From contig NZ_FUID01000063.1 in NCBI RefSeq assembly GCF_900163635.1, positions 1 to 61,509 on the forward strand: DNA of 61,509 nt, in the 5' to 3' direction. A program made the translations under genes and the position numbers. Positions 1 through 7,005 of this stretch are shown piece after piece (position 1 is the stretch's first letter; each line of letters begins with the position of its first letter). This DNA is from Leucobacter sp. 7(1). Lineage in GTDB: Bacteria; Actinomycetota; Actinomycetes; Actinomycetales; Microbacteriaceae. Under the pieces are notes generated by a model. That model made no database searches and was not told the origin of the DNA. It saw nothing but the letters and a program-made list of their open reading frames with translations.

Positions 1-241
1 AAGAACTGGCCCTCGCGGCCTGACTAGAACTGTCACCTGTTCCTGCATCAGACCCGCTGGGCAACTGGTTGAACATTCCTAGCCATCTATTTCCTCCTGC
101 GCCGGTGCAGTGTGGGAGCACACTAGGTAATTTTATGGCACCGATTACCCTCATTTTGCGTATCGCAGAATCTAGGACTTTTCGAGAATAGAGGTACCCC
201 AGGAACCGAGGGGTGCTTCTCTTTCTCAAAGGACACGCATC

Positions 242-544
242 ATGGCAAACAACAAAGTCGCCCTCTTCGGCGGTATGACCACCCAGCAGGGCCAGGCCCT
301 CAGCACCCCGGTCGCACGGACAACCAAGCGCGAGATCGAACAGTCTGCGGCACGAGCAGAGATCGCCGCCGTTCAAGAACAAGGGCACGCGTTCTTGGCC
401 TCCGTGGCCATGACGAATGTGTCGGTGCTGGTGAACCAGGCAGAGCTCCATATCAAGACGAATCCGGCAACCGCGCACTTCATGGAGCAGATCATCTCCG
501 GCTACGCCATCGGTGCTGGAATGCGCCTGAACCGGGAGCTGTAG
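242..544 (+). CDS. Small hypothetical protein of the mobile element
   Basis: A 100-residue soluble protein that I do not recognise. It starts MANNKVALFGGM and has a Q/A/E-rich helical middle. There is no signal peptide, membrane segment or cysteine pair. An AAAGGA ribosome site lies about 8 bases before the ATG, which supports the start. It is the first gene of a same-strand series that runs to the recombinase, so it is probably an accessory gene of the integrated element. The next gene begins three bases after its stop, suggesting coupled translation. Being real is likely; its function is unknown. Confidence 0.7.
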   Translation: MANNKVALFGGMTTQQGQALSTPVARTTKREIEQSAARAEIAAVQEQGHAFLASVAMTNVSVLVNQAELHIKTNPATAHFMEQIISGYAIGAGMRLNREL

Positions 545-547
545 ACC

Positions 548-835
548 ATGGACTGGAATAGCCCGACAGACCTCGCCCTCATCCCGGTCACAATCCTGAT
601 GTGCGTCTTGCTCGTATTCACCTTGATTGGACTGTGGGGAAATTTCAAGGAGTGGCAGCGCAAGCGCCAGGCAGTACGTGTGTCCGCGCTCGAGGCTGAA
701 CTCGACCGCACCTCCGAGGAACTCAGGCAGACCATCCTCAGCCTCGCCGCAGAGCTCGACCACAACCGCAACGAAGCAATCCGGCAGATGTGCGACACCG
801 TCGACAGCGCTCCGCCGTACGAGATCAGGAGGTAG
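548..835 (+). CDS. Small membrane protein with coiled coil
   Basis: A 95-residue protein with one hydrophobic segment at about residues 10-30, followed by a charged heptad-like helix (about 32-80) rich in E, R and L, consistent with a single-pass anchor and a cytoplasmic coiled coil. It begins three bases after the stop of the preceding gene, with a GGGAG site inside that gene's end, so the two are probably translated together. This architecture is common among accessory genes of conjugative elements, but no specific family is recognised. The function is unknown. Confidence 0.65.
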   Translation: MDWNSPTDLALIPVTILMCVLLVFTLIGLWGNFKEWQRKRQAVRVSALEAELDRTSEELRQTILSLAAELDHNRNEAIRQMCDTVDSAPPYEIRR

Positions 836-1134
836 CTGGCGCAGATCCTGATCTCGTAAAACACCAGCAGATTCCGCATTGTTGCAACTAAAACAACGGT
901 TACTTTCGGCGCACCGTTTTCGACCTTCCACCTCTGTTACTTCGGTGTCGCGTCGAGCGTCGATCGCGAGGAGTTGCCTCTTTTAGGGACTTGTCCCAGC
1001 GGGGTATAACAGCCCCAGAAGCCGCGCCGCTTCCCGCCTCGTTTCTGAAGAGGCCGGTGAGTAAGCGGAGCGAGCGAAATATCAGCAGTGCTTAGCCGGA
1101 TCGATCCGGCACGGGCAGAAAAGGAGCTACAGCC
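836..1134. other. Gene-free gap in the mobile element
   Basis: About 300 bases between two gene groups. No convincing open frame with a ribosome site is present on either strand. A short GC-rich hairpin (GGGG/CCCC) near 999-1017 and a GC-rich stretch at 1020-1060 are the only structures seen. The promoter of the downstream methyltransferase group probably lies here, but no clear -35/-10 pair can be assigned. Confidence 0.5.
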
Positions 1135-1842
1135 ATGCCAAAAACAGACCAGCCACGCGACCATCTCGATGAGAACCGGGCACCAAAACCCGGTACTTAC
1201 ACGGTGGTCTACACCGATCCCCCTTGGGGGTTGCATCAGCGTCGGAGCGGAAACTCGAAAGGCTATGCCGCCGCCGAAGACCACTACCCGGTTATGAGCG
1301 ACAAACGGCTCCTCGGCCTCGGATCAGCCGTGCGAGAGATCGCCGCCGAGAACAGTTTCTGCTTCCTCTGGGTCACCGCCGCCACCGTGCCGCTCGGCCT
1401 CGAGGTACTCAAAGCCTGGGGATATGACTATAAGAACTTCTACTTTTGGGCCAAGGGTCGCTTCACGCTCGGCAACACGTTCCGTAATGCCGGTGAGCTG
1501 ATGCTCCTCGGCATGCGTGGCAAAGGCACCAGGGTGGCGTTCAAGTCCCAGCCCAACTGGGGGTTCCACGCGCTGCAATCGCACAGTACGAAGCCGCAAG
1601 AGCTGCACCTCATGGTTGAACGTCTTGTCGGCGCGAATGAGGACACGAAGATGCTCGAGCTGTTTGCTCGTCGTCCCGCCCCGTCGCGGCTGAACTGGGA
1701 CATCTGGGGCAACGAGATTCCCTCGAGCGAACCGTCGCTCATTTCGCTGGTGAAGTGGGGCTACCCAGTACCCGGCGACCATCCGGCAGGCGCAGGCCTC
1801 GTAAGCGGCGACGAAACATCGACCACGGAGTCAAAGCGATGA
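1135..1842 (+). CDS. MT-A70 family DNA N6-adenine methyltransferase
   Basis: A 235-residue protein with the catalytic DPPW motif at about residues 28-31 (context VVYTDPPWG). This is the hallmark of the MT-A70/N6-adenine methyltransferase fold that transfers a methyl group from S-adenosylmethionine to adenine. Downstream features of the family include FLWVT (about 77-81), a W-rich central part (FYFWAKGRFTLG) and a late segment LELFARR followed by WDIWGNE. It is preceded by GGAG within GAAAAGGAGC. No restriction endonuclease or specificity gene is next to it, so it is probably a solitary enzyme that may protect the incoming element from host restriction. The target sequence cannot be inferred. 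Confidence 0.88.
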   Translation: MPKTDQPRDHLDENRAPKPGTYTVVYTDPPWGLHQRRSGNSKGYAAAEDHYPVMSDKRLLGLGSAVREIAAENSFCFLWVTAATVPLGLEVLKAWGYDYKNFYFWAKGRFTLGNTFRNAGELMLLGMRGKGTRVAFKSQPNWGFHALQSHSTKPQELHLMVERLVGANEDTKMLELFARRPAPSRLNWDIWGNEIPSSEPSLISLVKWGYPVPGDHPAGAGLVSGDETSTTESKR

Positions 1843-1854
1843 GAGGGGTGAAGC

Positions 1855-2058
1855 ATGTCCGAAGATATGAAGCCGACCTCGATGATGGCGAGGCTGCTAC
1901 GCGGGAGCGCATACCTGTTCGGCGCAGTCATTCTGTTGAACCTGACGATCTCGATGCTCCGGGAGCTGTGGTGGGTGTTTCTCATCGTCGGGATCGTCGC
2001 CATCGTGATCATCGGCATCAGGCTGTGGCACAGGTTCAGGAACCCCTGGGACGAGTAG
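1855..2058 (+). CDS. Small two-helix membrane protein
   Basis: A 67-residue protein with two hydrophobic segments, about residues 14-35 and 38-57, and a charged C-terminal tail (RHRF..WDE-like). A GAGGGG ribosome site lies 8 bases before the ATG, and the gene starts 12 bases after the methyltransferase stop, so it is probably in the same transcript. No known family is recognised. Small membrane proteins of this kind are frequent in conjugative operons. Confidence 0.6.
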   Translation: MSEDMKPTSMMARLLRGSAYLFGAVILLNLTISMLRELWWVFLIVGIVAIVIIGIRLWHRFRNPWDE

Positions 2059-2089
2059 GTCACCACCCGGCCAGAACGCGGGGTCGACC

Positions 2090-2302
2090 ATGAGTAAGCA
2101 ATCTCGACGTCGACCAGGCAGACCAAAAGGTAGCGACTACCAGGCGGGATTCCGAGTCGTGCCGGTATGGAAGCAAACGTTTGACGAGGAAGCGTTCGCA
2201 CGAGCTCTGTTGCTGCTTGCGATGTACCTTGACGAAACCGGACAAGTCGTCCATACCAAGACGCACAGCAATACGCATGAGGAGGGTGAGCATCATGAGT
2301 AG
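2090..2302 (+). CDS. Small basic/acidic hypothetical protein
   Basis: A 70-residue protein with a basic N terminus containing RRRPGRPKG, which resembles an AT-hook minor-groove binding motif (core GRP), then a helical section and an acidic, His-rich tail. Its last eight bases overlap the start of the coupling ATPase gene, which suggests translational coupling. The AT-hook resemblance makes a DNA-binding accessory role possible, but that is inference from nine residues only. Confidence 0.5.
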   Translation: MSKQSRRRPGRPKGSDYQAGFRVVPVWKQTFDEEAFARALLLLAMYLDETGQVVHTKTHSNTHEEGEHHE

Positions 2303-4475
2303 CAGCAGTAAACCAACGAAGCCAGCAACATTGCAGCGGCGCGGAGGCCGACCGAAAACCCTCGAATGGCGTGAGCTCACCTGGAGCGATGTCCTCGCTC
2401 CATCGAACGTTGCTGCCGTCCTTGAACGGTTCGCCACCGCCCCAGAGCTTGGGCAGATCGTGCTCGAGTTCCGAGCAGATCACAACGGCGCGCGCTGGTT
2501 GCTGGGTGCAGAAGCGCACCGGATCCCCGCGATTAAAGACGCGCTGGTATCCCACGCTCCGGTGCGGGTGACGACACCTCGACGGGTACGCGCTGAGATG
2601 GACGATGCCGCTCAGGTCACTGTTTCCGGTGGTAGGCCACTCAGTAGTCACCCGGATCGCGTAACGGCGGCGGTTCGGGCGCTGTACGGCACGGTGAGCC
2701 AGCTTCAGGACGGTGAGCGGGTCGTACTCCAACTCCTGCTCGGAAGGCGCCTGTCGCCGAGTTACTGGCATCCCGAAAGCCATCGGCCTTGGCTCGACCT
2801 GCTCCTCGGCACACCTGCCCCGAAACACCTGACAGCAAAACCTTCAACTGAGGTGCGTGAACGGCATGGCTTCCACGCCAACCTACGCATCGGCGCGATG
2901 GGGACGCGGGTTCGTACCCAGTTCCTCATCCGCCAAGTCTTCGGATCACTGCGCACCGTCGAAACCAACGAAGTCAGATTGAGACTCACCGCCAGCCATC
3001 CGCTGAAACTCCACGAAGCCAGAACACCGTGGCGGTGGCCGCTCGCCCTGCGCTCGTCCGAACTGATGGCGTTCACTGCCTGGCCCACCGGTGAACCACC
3101 GCTACCGTTACTGGGGTCGCTGCATCCGAAGCTACTCGCACCGCAGAAGAACCTCGTGCGCGACAGTCGAGTCATTGGAGTGACAGCAGCACCGGGGCCT
3201 GAAGAGAAGTTCGCGCTCCCTATCCGTGACGCTGTGTTCCACACGCAGCTCGTAGGCCCGACCGGTTCTGCGAAGTCGACAGTGATGCTCGGCCTGATCG
3301 AGGACAGCATGCGCGCTGGCCGAGGTAGCCTCATCATCGATCCGAAGGGTGACCTCGCCACCGATGTGCTGGCGCGCGTACCGGCTGACCGGATCGATGA
3401 CGTCGTCGTGATCGATCCCACGAACACTGACCCGGTGGGGTTCTCCCAGTTGCAAGGCCCCGCCCGGTTCGCGCACCTTCGAGCCGACGCGTTAGTGGCG
3501 CTGTTTGAGTTGCTCTTCAAGGAGTACTGGGGTATCCGAACCGCAGATATTCTCTCGGCTTCGTTTCTCACGCTTGCTCGAGTGCCGGAAGCGAATCTGC
3601 TCTGGCTGCAGCCGTTGCTGACAAACCCGTCGTTTCGAAAGAAGGTACTCAAAGGCCAGAAGGACCCCCTCGGCACGGAGAGCTTCTGGCGTCAATACGA
3701 AGCCAAGAAACCAGAGGCACAAGCTGTCGAAATCGCACCAGTCTTGAACAAGCTCCGCCAGATCATTCTGCGGCCAGGACTCAGGGCGATGCTCGGTCAA
3801 TCGCAGCCAAAGTTCAACGTCACCGACATCATCTCGAAGCGTCGCATCGTGGTGGTGAACCTCAACCGAGGGCTGCTCGGAGCGGACGCATCGCGGCTCA
3901 TCGGGGCGCTGCTTATTGGGCAGTTATGGTCAGCGCTTTTAGCCCGGCAGTCGGTGCCGAAAGAGCGTCGTCACATCGTCGAAATCTTCATTGACGAGGT
4001 GCACGACTTCATCGCTGGCATCCCCGGCGACCTCTCCGATGCGCTCGCACAAGCTCGCTCGCTCGGTGGTGCATTCACGATGGCGCACCAGTATTTCAAC
4101 CAGCTCGATCCAGCGATGCGTGAGGCCATGAACGCGAACGCGAGGAACAAAATCTACTTCGGAATGAACGGCTACGACGCGCAAACCACAGCCAAACAGA
4201 TCCCACAACTCGTGGCACAAGATCTGATGCAGCTGCCGAAATACCACGCCTACTCGAACGTGCTTCAAGGCGGTGAAGCGACCGGTTGGGTGACGATCAA
4301 GACCCGACCACCAAGCGCCACGGTCATTGATCCATCGATCGTCTACGCCGCTTCACATGACCGGTATGGCGTGAGTGCGGAGGAGACAGAGCGGCGCATT
4401 CTCGCCCTCATCGAGCAGAGCAACCTCGACGATGCAGCCGAAGCGAGCGGCGGCATCGGGAGGGCGAAACGATGA
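2295..4475 (+). CDS. TraG/VirD4-like conjugative coupling ATPase
   Basis: A 726-residue protein. A Walker A motif (GPTGSAKST) lies near residue 320, followed by IIDPKGDLA, which is typical of TraG/TraM-recognition type ATPases. A Walker B (IFIDEVHDF) lies near residue 565, then the segment AMNANARNKIYFG. Such proteins bring DNA to a type IV secretion channel using ATP. The ATG at 2295 is chosen because GGAGGGTGAG lies just upstream and the protein from here matches the family better than a longer upstream reading. No N-terminal membrane helices are obvious, unlike classical VirD4, so it resembles the soluble or partner-anchored actinobacterial forms. No relaxase gene is visible in the window. 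Confidence 0.85.
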   Translation: MSSSSKPTKPATLQRRGGRPKTLEWRELTWSDVLAPSNVAAVLERFATAPELGQIVLEFRADHNGARWLLGAEAHRIPAIKDALVSHAPVRVTTPRRVRAEMDDAAQVTVSGGRPLSSHPDRVTAAVRALYGTVSQLQDGERVVLQLLLGRRLSPSYWHPESHRPWLDLLLGTPAPKHLTAKPSTEVRERHGFHANLRIGAMGTRVRTQFLIRQVFGSLRTVETNEVRLRLTASHPLKLHEARTPWRWPLALRSSELMAFTAWPTGEPPLPLLGSLHPKLLAPQKNLVRDSRVIGVTAAPGPEEKFALPIRDAVFHTQLVGPTGSAKSTVMLGLIEDSMRAGRGSLIIDPKGDLATDVLARVPADRIDDVVVIDPTNTDPVGFSQLQGPARFAHLRADALVALFELLFKEYWGIRTADILSASFLTLARVPEANLLWLQPLLTNPSFRKKVLKGQKDPLGTESFWRQYEAKKPEAQAVEIAPVLNKLRQIILRPGLRAMLGQSQPKFNVTDIISKRRIVVVNLNRGLLGADASRLIGALLIGQLWSALLARQSVPKERRHIVEIFIDEVHDFIAGIPGDLSDALAQARSLGGAFTMAHQYFNQLDPAMREAMNANARNKIYFGMNGYDAQTTAKQIPQLVAQDLMQLPKYHAYSNVLQGGEATGWVTIKTRPPSATVIDPSIVYAASHDRYGVSAEETERRILALIEQSNLDDAAEASGGIGRAKR

Positions 4476-4678
4476 ACACGATCAGATTCCAGCCCAGATC
4501 CTCGAGACGTTTCGGAAGACGATTCGCGCCCCTGAACACACCCCAAGAAGCGCAAGGTTCCGCCAAAGCACGAACGCTCGTGGCAGTGACTGACCCCAAG
4601 TGTGGGGTCACCCGGCAGCCCGAGCCAGGAGGTAGCCCAGCAGCTGCACCGATACGAAAGGAGAACGCTCATGTTTGA
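4472..4678 (+). CDS. Possible short basic protein overlapping neighbours
   Basis: A 68-codon frame whose ATG overlaps the stop of the coupling ATPase (ATGA) and whose end overlaps the next gene by eight bases. The product is Arg/Pro-rich with no recognisable domain. The tight overlaps are what would be expected of a coupled small gene, but the composition is also what chance gives in this DNA, and the 3' half contains the ribosome site of the next gene. It is listed as doubtful. Confidence 0.3.
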   Translation: MNTIRFQPRSSRRFGRRFAPLNTPQEAQGSAKARTLVAVTDPKCGVTRQPEPGGSPAAAPIRKENAHV

Positions 4679-5441
4679 CCACGACCATCCCATTTACGAG
4701 CAGCTGCTGAAGCTGATCCGTGAGCATCGCTTCCTCACCACGCACCAACTCGTGAGGCTGACGATCACCGAATATGGCAGCCTGCGCTCAGCTAAACGGC
4801 AGACGCTCAGGCACCTCTGGACGCTGCATGATCGGCAGTTCCTCACACGATTGGAGCGACGAATTGGAGGCTGGCAAGGCGGCTCGACCGTCACGATCTG
4901 GACGCTCACGACCAAGGGGATGCGGCATCTGACGGGCAGCAGATCCAGACTCAGACCGCACCACTATTCGACGACGTTTCTCGAGCACACGCTCGCCGTC
5001 GCGGAGATGAACATCCTCCTGAACGAACTCAGCGTGCAGCATCCGGAGCTGCAGGTCGAGGTGAGAAATGAGCCAGAGTGTTGGCGACGTTATCTGAACG
5101 AACACGGCGTCACCACCACGCTGAAACCCGACCTATCCGTCACCGTTACCAGCCCTGAATATGTCGACCGCTACTTCCTGGAGGTAGACCGAGCGACAGA
5201 AAATCCGGGTCGGGTGATCGGCAAATGCTGGCAGTTCATTCACCATCGCAGAAGTGGCACGGAGCAGAAACGCACCGACGGAATCTACCCCTTCGTCGTC
5301 TGGATAGTGCCGTACGAGAAGCGCAAAGCACAACTCGTTCGAGCCATGGATAGCGAGCCGAAACTGCAGCGTGAGCTCTTCATCGTGGTCACCCCGAACG
5401 AGCTTCTTCCGCTGATTCGAGACGGGCCAAGTACCGCATAA
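4671..5441 (+). CDS. Replication-relaxation family protein
   Basis: A 256-residue protein. Residues 8-75 look like a winged helix (LIREHRFLTTHQLVRLT, then a Q/R-rich helix and LTTKGMRHL). The rest contains TTFLEHTLAVAEM and KPDLSVTV..YFLEVDRAT, matching the replication-relaxation (Replic_Relax) family found on actinobacterial and Firmicute plasmids and integrative elements next to TraG-like ATPases. The family is thought to act in plasmid replication or mobilisation, with a PD-(D/E)xK-like nuclease fold suggested by the D..E..K-type pattern; that last point is inference. The start at 4671 is fixed by AAAGGAGAACG seven bases upstream. Confidence 0.78.
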   Translation: MFDHDHPIYEQLLKLIREHRFLTTHQLVRLTITEYGSLRSAKRQTLRHLWTLHDRQFLTRLERRIGGWQGGSTVTIWTLTTKGMRHLTGSRSRLRPHHYSTTFLEHTLAVAEMNILLNELSVQHPELQVEVRNEPECWRRYLNEHGVTTTLKPDLSVTVTSPEYVDRYFLEVDRATENPGRVIGKCWQFIHHRRSGTEQKRTDGIYPFVVWIVPYEKRKAQLVRAMDSEPKLQRELFIVVTPNELLPLIRDGPSTA

Positions 5442-5510
5442 CCCACCGGCCAATGCTCGGCGAAAGCCGATGCCTTGGAGAACCAACTCAACCCTGAAAG
5501 GAGGTGCCCC

Positions 5511-5987
5511 ATGACACCCGAACAACACCCCGCTCAGCCATCCGGCGAGCACGAAACCACTACGAACAAGAGCTGCCGTCTCAACGATGACTCGTACATC
5601 CAAGACGCCGCACTGATCTACAGCAGGCATGCCCTCACCGAAGACGAACGAGCCGCCTTCGAGCACGACGTACCTGCCCTGATCGAAGAGTTCAGCGACC
5701 GATACATCGGCAGCTACTCCAGCCCCGAAGCGTTTATTGACGAGAGCGTCAAACGACTCGGCTGGGAACAAACGATCCGGATCGCAGCATCCCAAGGCAG
5801 ATTCCCAATCGGGATCATCGCCCTCGATCATAAAGCGATCTACGACTACCTCAGTCGCTACTACCGGATCATTGCTGACGCTGGCCATCAGGTTATCGAG
5901 GGCATGCCCGTGATCCACGTCTATACGAAGCCCGGAGTCAAACCACCAAAAGCTGACTGCTTCGAAACGAGCGATGACGAGGCATAG
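5511..5987 (+). CDS. ArdA-like antirestriction protein (single C-terminal-type domain)
   Basis: A 158-residue acidic protein. Residues 60-125 carry EFSDRYIGSYSSPEAFIDE and, later, ALDHKAIYDYLSRYY. These resemble the last domain of ArdA antirestriction proteins, DNA mimics that block type I restriction-modification enzymes. Full ArdA proteins have three domains, so this would be a short or divergent form. The start is set by a textbook AAAGGAGGTG seven bases before the ATG. Its place between a replication-relaxation gene and a recombinase in an element that also encodes a methyltransferase fits a restriction-evasion job. The assignment rests on motif resemblance and acidity. Confidence 0.55.
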   Translation: MTPEQHPAQPSGEHETTTNKSCRLNDDSYIQDAALIYSRHALTEDERAAFEHDVPALIEEFSDRYIGSYSSPEAFIDESVKRLGWEQTIRIAASQGRFPIGIIALDHKAIYDYLSRYYRIIADAGHQVIEGMPVIHVYTKPGVKPPKADCFETSDDEA

Positions 5988-6044
5988 CCCCTCATCACTG
6001 CATCAGCGAATTGAACTTATCGACCTTCAGAAAGGAGGCACATC

Positions 6045-6902
6045 ATGAACGAACATTTCCAACCTCAACCCACAGAACAAGCAATGCCAGAGCGCCGTGA
6101 GCTTGGCGAAGCGCACCTCGCACCGTCTCGCATGACACCCGACTGGCGCAGAGTCGAAGTCGCATCCCACCGCTTCGGTGACCACATCGCTGACGGCATC
6201 GCCAAAGCCTCCGAATACAAGACCTTGATAGAGCACGGCACCGCACGCTGCATCGCGCACGTCCTCGGACGAGCACTCGACCGCTCGAGCGCCCTCGCAG
6301 CGTTTGGACGCACCGGCGAAGCAGATTATGCGGCCATGCGTGACGAGTACCTAGCGCTCTATTCGAACCCAGATGCTCCCGCATGGGTGGTGGAGCAGAT
6401 CGACTGGCTCGGCACCCACCTGATCCGCACCGCGCACCCGAGCGCTCAGACGATCAGCTACCGGGAGCCATATCCACTGACGCTCGAGGAACTCCTCGTC
6501 CCAACCGAAGTGCGCGTGGGCGAGCTCGAGATGACCGTCCAGGTACCCGGCTGCTACGACGGCAGCACGATCATGGAGCTGCAGGAGGTACTCACTGATC
6601 ACAAGCTCGATCGCGACCCTGGACTTCAGGCGTACTTGTCCCTCCCAAACGTGAACGCAATGTCTGGCGACATTATGGAGGGCTTTCACAACTCACTCAT
6701 CGCCGTGTTTCGTCACGAAGAAGCAGCACTCAGGTCAGTCTGCGATCTTGACGAGCGGGAACGCGAGATTGAGGACTTCGTCTCAGAACGAGGCCTGTAC
6801 TACGACTACCTGACCCCAGACCTCGAAGTGCTTCGTGAGCAAGTGCAGGACATGGTGGATCTGGTGGAGCGAGAGGATCGCGTCTATGTCTTCTACAAAT
6901 AA
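6045..6902 (+). CDS. Hypothetical protein of the mobile element
   Basis: A 285-residue, acidic, soluble protein that I do not recognise. It starts after a strong AAAGGAGGCAC ribosome site. The sequence is mostly helical with many E/D residues and ends in a charged segment terminating VYVFYK. It has no membrane helix, signal peptide, nucleotide-binding loop or zinc cluster. It lies in the same series as the ArdA-like gene and ends about 100 bases before the recombinase start. Its acidity makes a second DNA-mimic or protein-protein role conceivable, but nothing specific supports this. Confidence 0.72.
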   Translation: MNEHFQPQPTEQAMPERRELGEAHLAPSRMTPDWRRVEVASHRFGDHIADGIAKASEYKTLIEHGTARCIAHVLGRALDRSSALAAFGRTGEADYAAMRDEYLALYSNPDAPAWVVEQIDWLGTHLIRTAHPSAQTISYREPYPLTLEELLVPTEVRVGELEMTVQVPGCYDGSTIMELQEVLTDHKLDRDPGLQAYLSLPNVNAMSGDIMEGFHNSLIAVFRHEEAALRSVCDLDEREREIEDFVSERGLYYDYLTPDLEVLREQVQDMVDLVEREDRVYVFYK

Positions 6903-7005
6903 GGGGTCACCTGAAGAGCACGGCGAACCTGTGGAAAACCGCATGATTCCGCCTGAAAATGGGCTGGACTCTTCTTACGAAAGAAGCGTCAATGGAGACA
7001 TGAGT

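Noticed and set aside
2762-3676. Minus-strand frame opposite the TraG-like gene
   Set aside because: Antisense shadow; the plus strand carries clear Walker motifs.
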